A stretch of DNA of 42,893 nucleotides from RGIG9041 sp045612565 (GTDB lineage Bacteria; Bacillota; Clostridia; Oscillospirales; QAKW01): assembly GCA_045612565.1 (NCBI GenBank), contig JAZKZG010000078.1, forward strand, positions 1 through 42,893. The letters run 5' to 3'. Position numbers and translations under genes: made by a program. Position 1 is the first letter of the stretch. The number at the start of each line of letters is the position of its first letter. Under the pieces are notes generated by a model. The model ran no database searches and was not told the DNA's origin. It worked only from the letters and a program-made list of their open reading frames with translations. Of this stretch, positions 24,867 to 32,950 are shown in pieces.

Positions 24867-26288
24867 GTGACAGCGCAAAATGAAAAACGCATAACCTATA
24901 GCACGTGGGAGGAGGCCTTCAGAGGCCTTGTCCCTGCCATGCGTCAGCAATCGGTACGCGTTGCAACATACACAAAAACGCTTTATATGCAGGCATGTGC
25001 AACCGACTTTGGAAAAACATCCTTTGGCGGTGCAGACCGTATGCAAACAACCTTTTCGGAACTTGCATATAAATGCGGAATGTATCATCAGCTTGGCAAG
25101 GCTCTTGCCCTGCCCGAATATCAGGTGCAAAGCCCCGATTTCAGTGCGGAAGAACTTGCTCTTTACCGCAAGTATACAACCGAGGGCAGACGACTTGTTG
25201 CCTGTTTACAGGATAAAAAGAACTTTGACAGCGATGCCGAAGTTCCCACGACAAATATTCCATGGCTTATGATACGCGAGAGTTGCTCTGAACACGCCGA
25301 GCGTTACGATGGCACAGGCTATCCAAACGGCATTTCGGGCACTAAAATCAGCCCGATTGCTCAAATTGTCGGTATGGCAAGGATGTTTGACATCTTTGCT
25401 TCGCAAACAAAGTCCGAGACACCGTTCGCGGACGCTTGTGAGCAGATAATGCAACAAAGCGGTAAGGCATTCGACCCGATGCTTTGTGAGATATTTGCAC
25501 AGGCAAAATCAAAACTGCAAACCGACTTTAACAAATTCATTCAATATACACAAAAACTCCCCCGCACAATCCCGCTTGTTAAAAAAACCAAAAACAGACC
25601 GATGGGTCTTGAGTATAAAAACCTTGACTTTAAGGCTTTTGAGGCATACCCCTGGTTTTTGGTAAACGGCGAAAAAGAGACCGCGGCACAGGTCGCACCC
25701 CGACTTGAACGCACAGGTCTTGTGGAGGATGTCAGCTTTTATCTTTTGTACGAGGCGGCGGATACGCTCCTTCGTATGCAAAACTGCAAACTCGATGCTA
25801 AATACCTTATTTTGCAGATGTTCCCGCAGTTTTTTACAAAGCAAAACCACTTGAAACGCTTTGAACAGATGTTTGATAAACAACCGATTGACCGTTCGCG
25901 TCTTTTGCTCACAATCCCCGAAAAAACGGTGGTTGATGCCAATAAAGGCGAACTTGAAGTGATTTGCAGATATTTAAAATACGGCATTGAACTCGTGATT
26001 GACGATTATCATCCCGATGTAATCTTGGCACAACGACTTAAAGAACTCGGCTTCAACTTTGTTCGCCTTTCGGCAGAATATAGCCAAAAGCCCGAGTATC
26101 AGTCGGATATCCGCGCACTCACCGACAAGGGAATTACGGTCTTTGCAAACTGTCCCGACTCCAAATATCGCGACTGGCTTGAAAAGAGCGGTGTTGCGGC
26201 AATAAGCGGTGACGAACACGCACTCGCGGTTGACGAACAGACACTTATTGTTGATGCTCTTGCAAAAGAGCAAGAGGCACTCGTATGA
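24867..26288 (+). CDS. Degenerate HD-GYP / EAL-like protein, probable c-di-GMP sensor
   Basis: A 473-residue cytoplasmic protein starting with GTG (AGAGGAAAA site). The N-terminal half is HD-GYP-like: ERYDGTGYPNG (145-155) and the following IAQIVGMARMFDIF helix are clear. Catalytic residues are changed: the HD pair reads His74-Gln75 (YHQLGK) and the HHE motif reads His143-Ala144-Glu145. The C-terminal part (about 340-460) resembles the later half of an EAL domain (YGIELVIDDYHP, LGFNFVRLSAEY, GITVFANCPD), also without the EAL signature. Loss of both active sites suggests a protein that binds c-di-GMP or its partners rather than hydrolysing it. It overlaps the next gene by four bases, inside the surface-fibre locus, so it likely controls that system. 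Confidence 0.75.
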   Translation: MTAQNEKRITYSTWEEAFRGLVPAMRQQSVRVATYTKTLYMQACATDFGKTSFGGADRMQTTFSELAYKCGMYHQLGKALALPEYQVQSPDFSAEELALYRKYTTEGRRLVACLQDKKNFDSDAEVPTTNIPWLMIRESCSEHAERYDGTGYPNGISGTKISPIAQIVGMARMFDIFASQTKSETPFADACEQIMQQSGKAFDPMLCEIFAQAKSKLQTDFNKFIQYTQKLPRTIPLVKKTKNRPMGLEYKNLDFKAFEAYPWFLVNGEKETAAQVAPRLERTGLVEDVSFYLLYEAADTLLRMQNCKLDAKYLILQMFPQFFTKQNHLKRFEQMFDKQPIDRSRLLLTIPEKTVVDANKGELEVICRYLKYGIELVIDDYHPDVILAQRLKELGFNFVRLSAEYSQKPEYQSDIRALTDKGITVFANCPDSKYRDWLEKSGVAAISGDEHALAVDEQTLIVDALAKEQEALV

Positions 26289-27259
26289 GCAGTCATCATA
26301 AACACCCAAAGGTCTTTAGAAAATACCGCGGAGGCATAAGACTTACCCACGGTGAAATAAAAGAAATCCGCAAAGGCAGAAAAAAACTTAAGCGCGAGAT
26401 GAAACAACGCAAAGTTTATTCGCGCCATGAATTTGAGGTAACTGCCTCGTCACTTGGACTATATTTTGACAAAGGCAGATTTTTGTTACTGTGGCTTTGG
26501 CTGTGGCACCACGGGGCACTGTGGGGACTGCTCGGCGCGGCACTTCTAACAATGGCGGCGCTCTACGGCGCATCGCTTGTAACCCAAATGCGCGGACACT
26601 TTACCATAAACCTCACAAACGAGTTGGTCAGCAAAGGCTTTGAACTTTGTGAAACGCCCGATTTTGCAAACCCAACCTCGCGTCTTTATGGTGTGCCAGT
26701 CGAGGATGCACCGTGTATTTCTATATCCGATTTACCAAAGGATATCGATTATATCAACGGTTCGCATAACGGCACAAACTATTTTGCACACACATTCTAT
26801 ATTGCAAAACGCGGCGAGGGAACGGCAGATTATTCGTTTGATATAAAAATCAACTCCGAGAGCCTTGGCTCGTCACGGGCAATATGGGTGATGCTGTTTG
26901 AAGACGGCGTTCCCGCGTTTTATGCAAAGGCAAACGAAAAAACGGGTGAGGCTGAATGTCTTCCCGCTAAAGATAATGACCGCTACGGTTATACCGAGGT
27001 TCCGTTTGCTGATGCGGGTCTTTTAAAAAACCAATACGAAATTGTAAGACAAACTCAAATCCGCAACTATTACCGCATAATCCCATATTTCTTCAAGGAT
27101 AGCGAAACAGTTGTGAGTAAAATTAAAACAGAGGTCGAACAAGACGAAGTTCACAAATATACCGTTGTGCTGTGGCTGGAGGGCGACGACCCTGACTGCA
27201 CAAACGAACTTATCGGCGGTCACATCGGTATGCATATGGACTTTGAACTGATTGACTAA
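26285..27259 (+). CDS. Membrane-anchored TasA-like protein
   Basis: A 324-residue protein. A very basic cytoplasmic N-terminus of about 60 residues (many Lys, Arg and His) precedes a Trp-rich membrane segment (about 66-98, possibly a short hairpin). The outer domain (about 105-324) is beta-rich and ends with WLEGDDPDC followed by a final G-rich strand, the signature shared with the other fibre-type proteins of the locus. There is no SipW-type cleavage motif, so it should stay in the membrane and could be the base or anchor of the fibre. It is translationally coupled to the degenerate HD-GYP gene (ATGA overlap), which suggests a sensor-effector pair. The exact family is not certain. Confidence 0.72.
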   Translation: MSSHHKHPKVFRKYRGGIRLTHGEIKEIRKGRKKLKREMKQRKVYSRHEFEVTASSLGLYFDKGRFLLLWLWLWHHGALWGLLGAALLTMAALYGASLVTQMRGHFTINLTNELVSKGFELCETPDFANPTSRLYGVPVEDAPCISISDLPKDIDYINGSHNGTNYFAHTFYIAKRGEGTADYSFDIKINSESLGSSRAIWVMLFEDGVPAFYAKANEKTGEAECLPAKDNDRYGYTEVPFADAGLLKNQYEIVRQTQIRNYYRIIPYFFKDSETVVSKIKTEVEQDEVHKYTVVLWLEGDDPDCTNELIGGHIGMHMDFELID

Positions 27260-27341
27260 CCAAAATATTATGCTTTTTGCTCCTTTTTTGTTAAATAACG
27301 AAAAAAGAGAAAAATATAAAAAAAAGAAAGAGGTAACAGCG

Positions 27342-29363
27342 ATGAAAAAGCAACATTCAAATGAAATGCAATCTATTCGCAAAAAACTGTTGGCAGCAAT
27401 CGCTATGCTCTTGGTTGCAGTTATTATGACTGTATCATCAACATACGCATGGTTTACACTGTCTACAGCACCCGAGGTTAAGGGCATCACAACAACTGTT
27501 GGTGCTAACGGTAACCTCGAAATCGCTCTTGGTAAGTATGACACCGTATATCAGGGTGTAACACCCGGAGCAAATGAAGGCGACTCAATGGCAGCCCAAG
27601 ATGTTAAAGCAGCTAACGTAACATGGGGTAACCTTGTTGACCTTTCAACAGGCTACGGTCTTGACGCAGTAAAACTGTATCCTACACGTCTTAACGCTAC
27701 AAGCAAAGAAGCACTCAATGCAGGTTCGCCCTTACAGTTTGCGCTTTATGGCACAGACGGTCGTGTTTCGGAACTCAGCGGTAACACAAAACTCGGTACA
27801 GTTAACAACGCAGGTAACGGTTTTGAAACTTTTGATACTATCAATTTTGCAGGTGTAAACGCAATCGGTTCAGTATCAGAAATGTCAGCTCGTCAGTTTG
27901 CTGCATCTAACTACAAAAACGCAATCGATAGCTACAGAAATTCAGCACAGGCAGAAGCAAAAGGCGCAATCTCGCTTTATGCAGGTGACCTTGCTGGTCT
28001 TGCTCTTGATTACAAAGATGCAACAGGTACTGAATCAGTTGATGCAGAAAAAATCGAATCTCTTACAAAACTTATTGTAAAACTCAGAGCTGCAAATGAT
28101 AACATTGGTAAATCATTAAAATCAGCAGCACTTCTCTCAATCACATGCTATCAGGATCTTACTGATGCAGGTTGGGATACTGTTATTGATACTGCAAAAG
28201 ATGATTCTTACACAATCCAGCAGCTTATTGCTAACCTCGACACAATTGCAGGCGAAGCCGGAGCATTGGCGGATCTTCCTTCAGAAATTACAGACCTTGT
28301 AGCTGATCACGAAGCTATCTACACTCTTCTTGACGATGCAGAAGAAGCACTTGAAAAAGCAGCTGAAGATAGTACATACTTATGGTCAGAAATCTCATCA
28401 GCAGTTGGCGCACTTCTTAACAAAGACGGTATTTTGATTTGTGATTTCACTATCGACGAAATCCTTGCTGACAAAGCAGCAGGCGGTGTAGACGGCGGTG
28501 CTATGGAGCAACTCGGAGATGCTGTTTTTGCAGGCGGTGTTAACTTCTCATTTGCATCAGGCAGCGGCGTTTTCTCAAATATCGCTGAACTCGCAGGTGA
28601 TTACAACACAAACATCACTTTCCCCGAAAACTTCAAAGTTGAAGGTATTAAACTCGGCGGTAAACCCTTCCCTGTAAACGTATATAACACAACAGATGCA
28701 ACAGATAAGGGTAGCCTTGGTGTTATGTTCGAACTTCTTAAAGGTTCAACACCTCCATCAGTTACAGATCCTACTGTTGCAAAAGCACTTACAGATACAT
28801 TCGGTTACACTGTAGATATGCTCTTCAGAACAAACGCTACAGAGTCATCTTTACAGCTTCAGACAGAGGCTGCAAACCGTATCTATGCAGGCAATGATAA
28901 CGCTGAACTTATGGGCGGCGGCAGCAATATGTCATTCACTGTAGGCGGCGAGTACGATCCTGCAAAAATCAACGGTCTTGCAAACGGTATCAGAGTTGTA
29001 TTCTATGATAGTTCACTTGCAAACACAAAGATTCTTGCAGTTGCAACACTTGATACAGCAAACGCTAAATCATCGGGCGATCAGTATGTTCTCCCCCTCA
29101 AACTCCAGAACTTTGACATCGCTGCAAACGGTCAGATTACAAACCTCACCGACAAAGAAGATGCATCAATCTGTGCTCTTACAGCAAACTTACCCAAGAG
29201 AGTAACAGCACTTGTATATCTTGACGGTGACGTTATCGACAACAGCAACGTTGGTGTTGTTGAGAACCTTGACGGTAAACTCAACCTCCAGTTCTCAAGC
29301 AGCGCATCACTCAAACCTATGGATAACAACGCTCTTAAGAACACAGTTACAGAGGCTCAATAA
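27342..29363 (+). CDS. Major TasA/BsaA-like SipW-dependent surface protein
   Basis: A 673-residue secreted protein. The N-terminus has the SipW-type signal (RKKLLAAIAMLLVAVIMTVS followed by STYAWFTLSTAPEV), with cleavage expected near the YA|WF position. The motif GANGNLEIAL and then TWGNLVDL follow, as in other clostridial SipW-dependent proteins. A long, mostly helical insert (about 210-400) is rich in Ala, Glu and Asp. The C-terminus ends with ALVYLDGDVID and GKLNLQFSS. I start at 27342, after AAAGAGGTAACAGCG; the open frame from 27252 overlaps the previous gene and has no signal at its start. It is followed by a stem-loop, as expected for an abundant structural subunit. The gene running off the right edge is its paralogue. 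Confidence 0.82.
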   Translation: MKKQHSNEMQSIRKKLLAAIAMLLVAVIMTVSSTYAWFTLSTAPEVKGITTTVGANGNLEIALGKYDTVYQGVTPGANEGDSMAAQDVKAANVTWGNLVDLSTGYGLDAVKLYPTRLNATSKEALNAGSPLQFALYGTDGRVSELSGNTKLGTVNNAGNGFETFDTINFAGVNAIGSVSEMSARQFAASNYKNAIDSYRNSAQAEAKGAISLYAGDLAGLALDYKDATGTESVDAEKIESLTKLIVKLRAANDNIGKSLKSAALLSITCYQDLTDAGWDTVIDTAKDDSYTIQQLIANLDTIAGEAGALADLPSEITDLVADHEAIYTLLDDAEEALEKAAEDSTYLWSEISSAVGALLNKDGILICDFTIDEILADKAAGGVDGGAMEQLGDAVFAGGVNFSFASGSGVFSNIAELAGDYNTNITFPENFKVEGIKLGGKPFPVNVYNTTDATDKGSLGVMFELLKGSTPPSVTDPTVAKALTDTFGYTVDMLFRTNATESSLQLQTEAANRIYAGNDNAELMGGGSNMSFTVGGEYDPAKINGLANGIRVVFYDSSLANTKILAVATLDTANAKSSGDQYVLPLKLQNFDIAANGQITNLTDKEDASICALTANLPKRVTALVYLDGDVIDNSNVGVVENLDGKLNLQFSSSASLKPMDNNALKNTVTEAQ

Positions 29364-29395
29364 TTAATTTAAAAATCAAACGTTTTTAAATTATA

Positions 29396-29433
29396 CGGTT
29401 TCCCGCCCGTCATAAAGACGGGTGGGAAAACCG
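29396..29433 (+). terminator. Stem-loop after the major fibre gene (attenuator or processing site)
   Basis: A stem of about 16 pairs (29396-29411 with 29417-29433, one bulge, one wobble, AUAAA loop). It lacks a strong T run (ACATTTTCTAAAAT follows), so partial read-through to the peptidase and ATPase genes is likely. Confidence 0.65.
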
Positions 29434-29497
29434 ACATTTTCTAAAATACTGAGGTTGTTATCTTTATATCAGTGACTTTATGAAAGGAAAGATTGCA

Positions 29498-30493
29498 ATG
29501 CGTCCAAGGCAAACACCCAATGGACAAAAAAACAAGCGAAAAACACTGCTCATTATGCTTTTGCTTTCGCTGTTAATATTAATACCCCTCTGTACAGTTG
29601 CAACTTATACGTGGTTTAACATCAGCCGAACCCCAAAAGTCAGTGATATGGAGATGACCATAAACGCAAACCCCGGTTTTGAACTTTCGTGGCAACCTGA
29701 CACGCCTGATGACGAGTGGAGCAAACAACTCGCGTTTATTGACGCGATTGATAACGATACAATGCTGACTCCTGTCACCTGGTCGGATGCCGAACGAAGT
29801 TTTTATACCGCAAGATACGGTTTCGACGGCCGCATAACCGATATCGGACAAAAACTCAACGATGATATGGATGCGAACGGCAGAGACGGTCACTATGTAA
29901 AGTTCACCTTTTACGGAAGAACGCACGAAAAAGTGAACGTATCACTTGCTCCCGCGGTCACCTCGGCAGACCAGACTTCAAGCGCGGGAACGTATCTTAT
30001 TGGAAAACCCGAGTGGCAAGATGATACAAAAACTCACGCAGACGGCGGAGCAGGTGCACAGAATGCTGTGCGCGTCGGTCTTAAAATTACAAAACTCGAT
30101 GAAAATCTTTTTGAGCAGGACGACGGCGAATTTTTTGTGTACGAACCCAATGCCGACACACACGTTGACGGTAGTACCGGTTACGAGCCGACCTCTGCAC
30201 TCGACGGCGGACCGCTCGTTCCTGAATACCGACTTATAACTCAGACAACAACGAGTTGGCAGGAAAGTTATCCCGTCGAACACGGAGTTGTTATAAGAAC
30301 GGCGGGTGAGTTTAACAAAACTCCCGAGTTATTTGATCTTGAACCTACCGAAAAGGTGAAAATCGATGTATATATCTGGCTTGAAGGAATGGACGTTGAC
30401 TGTGTGAACGCAATGCAGAGTGCAAAAATTTTTGCAAACCTGCAGTTTGACGCAACTGCACAGAGCGGTTCAGGCCTTGTGCCGATACAATAA
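29498..30493 (+). CDS. TasA-like SipW-dependent protein 2
   Basis: A 331-residue secreted protein. The start ATG at 29498 follows AAAGGA by nine bases; a frame opening at 29480 would place that site inside the gene. A basic N-terminus (RPRQTPNGQKNKRK) leads to a hydrophobic stretch and the SipW-type motif ATYTWFNISRTPKVSD. The mature part is beta-rich (FFVYEPNADTHVDG is also seen in similar form, FTIYEPNGDLHSDEG, in the protein at 34673) and ends in YIWLEGMDVDC with a last strand ANLQFDA. Shared N- and C-terminal marks make it a member of the same subunit family, possibly a minor or tip subunit. Confidence 0.78.
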   Translation: MRPRQTPNGQKNKRKTLLIMLLLSLLILIPLCTVATYTWFNISRTPKVSDMEMTINANPGFELSWQPDTPDDEWSKQLAFIDAIDNDTMLTPVTWSDAERSFYTARYGFDGRITDIGQKLNDDMDANGRDGHYVKFTFYGRTHEKVNVSLAPAVTSADQTSSAGTYLIGKPEWQDDTKTHADGGAGAQNAVRVGLKITKLDENLFEQDDGEFFVYEPNADTHVDGSTGYEPTSALDGGPLVPEYRLITQTTTSWQESYPVEHGVVIRTAGEFNKTPELFDLEPTEKVKIDVYIWLEGMDVDCVNAMQSAKIFANLQFDATAQSGSGLVPIQ

Positions 30494-30533
30494 ATTAAGC
30501 GACAACCCCAACTTAAAAAAGGAGAGGTAAAAT

Positions 30534-31343
30534 ATGAACGAACAAATGGTTACAAACACTCCCGCAAATGACGAGGGAACACCACAAAAATCAAAAACAA
30601 ACAAGGTTGTAAGCACAATCATCAATGTGTTTTTGATTCTGGCAATTGTACTTGCCGTTATGGCAACATACGTTTCGTATGTTTCAACATCGGGAAGCGG
30701 TGTTCCGAGCATTCTTGGACTGCGTCTGTTTTCTATCCAGACCGATTCAATGTATGACACACTCTTACCGGGCGACCTTGTTATTGATACTGCAGTCAAG
30801 GATCCCGCAACCCTCAAAAAAGAGGATATCATTACATACTGGACGGTTATTGACGGCGAACGCGTACTCAATACTCACCGTATTGTAGAGATTTATGACG
30901 GCAGCGGCTATCTTATCTTTGCCACAAAGGGTGATAACAACTCTACTGTCGATACACTTACCGTGCACGAGTCGGAAATCGTTGGTAAATATGCTATGCG
31001 TATACCCGGCGTCGGCAAGGCTTTTGATTATCTGCAGACAAGCACAGGATTTTTGATTGTTGTTGTAATTCCTGTTATTATATTCCTTATTTATCAGCTT
31101 ATTCAGTTCTTCCGCGTTCTCTTTGAGTATCAGAACGTTAAGAGCCGCATTAAGTTTGAGCAGGAGCGCGGTCGCACCGAGGATCTTATTGAAGAAGAGC
31201 GCCGCCGTGAGCAAGAATTAAAACAGCAGGAACGCGAACGCCTTGAGGCTGAACTCCGCGAAAAAATCCGTCAGGAAATGCTTGAGAGCCAGATGGCACA
31301 GGACAACAAAGACGAGGATAACAAAACCGAGGACAACCAATAA
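30534..31343 (+). CDS. sipW: SipW-type signal peptidase I with C-terminal coiled coil
   Basis: A 269-residue membrane protease of the endoplasmic-reticulum type (S26B). Helix one covers about 27-48. The nucleophile is Ser72 in TDSMYDTLLPGD, and the general base is His115 in NTHRIV, in place of the Lys of ordinary bacterial signal peptidase. A second helix (about 168-192) is followed by an unusual tail of about 75 residues, strongly charged and predicted as a coiled coil (EEERRREQELKQQERERLEAEL), then an Asp/Glu/Asn-rich end. It should process the YAWF-type precursors encoded nearby. The tail might contact the coiled-coil ATPase partners encoded next. AAAGGAGAGGT precedes the ATG. Confidence 0.88.
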   Translation: MNEQMVTNTPANDEGTPQKSKTNKVVSTIINVFLILAIVLAVMATYVSYVSTSGSGVPSILGLRLFSIQTDSMYDTLLPGDLVIDTAVKDPATLKKEDIITYWTVIDGERVLNTHRIVEIYDGSGYLIFATKGDNNSTVDTLTVHESEIVGKYAMRIPGVGKAFDYLQTSTGFLIVVVIPVIIFLIYQLIQFFRVLFEYQNVKSRIKFEQERGRTEDLIEEERRREQELKQQERERLEAELREKIRQEMLESQMAQDNKDEDNKTEDNQ

Positions 31344-31366
31344 CAATCCTCTTGAGGTGAACTGTC

Positions 31367-32935
31367 GTGTTAGACAACTTTTTTAGATATTTTTATGAAG
31401 ACGTAGGACGTGTCTTTCAGGCATTCTGGGAGATTATTTTGTCGGTTGGGAAATTTCTTAACTTCCTTTTCAACTTCCCGATGCGAATGAAACTAATAAA
31501 ATCCCATTCTGCCGATTTTGGCACACCCGACTGGATTTTGCTTTTAATAACGCACATAATCCTTTTGGCACTTGCGATGACACTTATCGTGTTTTTGGTA
31601 AAACTTTTCAGACACATTTTCAGATTCAGAGTGCCTGTTAAAAAGTATGACGAGGTTGTGCGTCAGGTTAAAAACCTCCAGCGTGATCTTATCCGTGCCA
31701 ACTATGAAAAAGACAAGTTGCTTTCGATGAAGGTGGCTGAACTCGGGGTATCTCCCGACGAAATCGACCTTGAAGATGACCAGACAGATGGTGACGGGCA
31801 AATTAACAAAAACCGCAACACCTTTGATTCACCCCCTGTCGACCCTGCAACAAGCCGATTTTTCAGGCTTACATCAATTGATAACTACTATAAAACCGAG
31901 TATACAGTGCCTCAGTATGATTCTGAAATCACATTGGAACAGATTTGTGACAAGTTCAGAATGTTTGCGGCATCGCGTCTTGGACTTTACTATGATATTG
32001 ACCTTATAAGATATTTTATTGCATCTCTCGGTACATCGAGAATTGTTATTTTGCAAGGTATTTCGGGTACAGGTAAAACCTCTCTTGCCTATGCCTTTGG
32101 TAAATTTGTCGATAAAGATACCACGGTTGTGTCTGTTCAGCCTTCGTGGCGTGAGCGTACCGAACTTTACGGTTACTTTAACGACTTTACAAAAACCTAT
32201 GCTGAGACCGACTTTTTGTCGGCGATTTACGAGGCGAATTTCTATCGCGACCCGCACATAGTCATTCTTGATGAGATGAACATTGCGCGTGTTGAATATT
32301 ATTTTGCCGAGATTTTGTCAATTCTTGAAATGCCGCTTGAGAGCGAGTGGAATATCGACATCGTTACTGCGATGTGGGACAACGACCCTTGTCTTATAGA
32401 CGGCGGTAAACTGAAAATAAGTAATAATATCTGGTTTGTCGGTACAATCAACAACGACGACTCGACATTTGCTGTTGCCGATAAGGTTTATGACCGTGCA
32501 ATCCCGATTGACCTCGACAGCCGAGCAGAAGTCTTTGAATTTGAAGATACACCGCCTGTGAGCATCAGCACTGACCATATTAATGCGATGTTTGACGAGG
32601 CTAAGGAAAAATATCCGCTTTCGGATGAAATTGCCAATAAACTTGAAAAAGTAAACGAGTATCTCATAAAGAACTTCCGTCTTGCGTTTGGTAACCGTGT
32701 TATGAAGCAGATCCGTGACTTCGTTCCCTGCCTTATTGCATGTGGCGGAACCGAGATTGATGCCGTTGACTTTATCGTTGCCAAAAAGGTACTTCGTAAG
32801 TTTGAATCACTAAGCCTTGGCTTTATGCGTGACGAACTTACAAGATTTTCAACTTTCCTTGATAAGACCTTTGGCAAAAACACAATGAAAATCTGTAAAC
32901 AGTATATAGATGATCTCAAGAAAAATTCAAACTAA
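31367..32935 (+). CDS. Membrane-anchored McrB-like AAA+ ATPase
   Basis: A 522-residue protein starting with GTG (GAGGTGA site six bases upstream). It has an amphipathic N-terminus, one membrane helix (56-79), a short coiled coil (about 93-125), an acidic linker, then an AAA+ domain of the McrB clade: Walker A GISGTGKTS (231-239), Walker B VILDEMNIARVEYYF with Asp302-Glu303, and sensor region WFVGTINNDDSTFAVADKVYDRA (split as FVGTINNDDST and KVYDRA). The GTP-selecting MNTAD of McrB is changed to INNDD, so ATP use is more likely. There is no DNA-recognition domain. It sits between the SipW gene and a DUF2357 gene, inside a secretion locus. That argues for a mechanical role at the membrane rather than DNA restriction. 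Confidence 0.85.
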   Translation: MLDNFFRYFYEDVGRVFQAFWEIILSVGKFLNFLFNFPMRMKLIKSHSADFGTPDWILLLITHIILLALAMTLIVFLVKLFRHIFRFRVPVKKYDEVVRQVKNLQRDLIRANYEKDKLLSMKVAELGVSPDEIDLEDDQTDGDGQINKNRNTFDSPPVDPATSRFFRLTSIDNYYKTEYTVPQYDSEITLEQICDKFRMFAASRLGLYYDIDLIRYFIASLGTSRIVILQGISGTGKTSLAYAFGKFVDKDTTVVSVQPSWRERTELYGYFNDFTKTYAETDFLSAIYEANFYRDPHIVILDEMNIARVEYYFAEILSILEMPLESEWNIDIVTAMWDNDPCLIDGGKLKISNNIWFVGTINNDDSTFAVADKVYDRAIPIDLDSRAEVFEFEDTPPVSISTDHINAMFDEAKEKYPLSDEIANKLEKVNEYLIKNFRLAFGNRVMKQIRDFVPCLIACGGTEIDAVDFIVAKKVLRKFESLSLGFMRDELTRFSTFLDKTFGKNTMKICKQYIDDLKKNSN

Positions 32936-32950
32936 TGAAAGGAGTTTGCT

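Noticed and set aside
27252..27341. N-terminal extension of the major fibre protein from 27252
   Set aside because: It would overlap the previous gene, codes an atypical stretch, and would bury AAAGAGG, which is well placed for ATG 27342.
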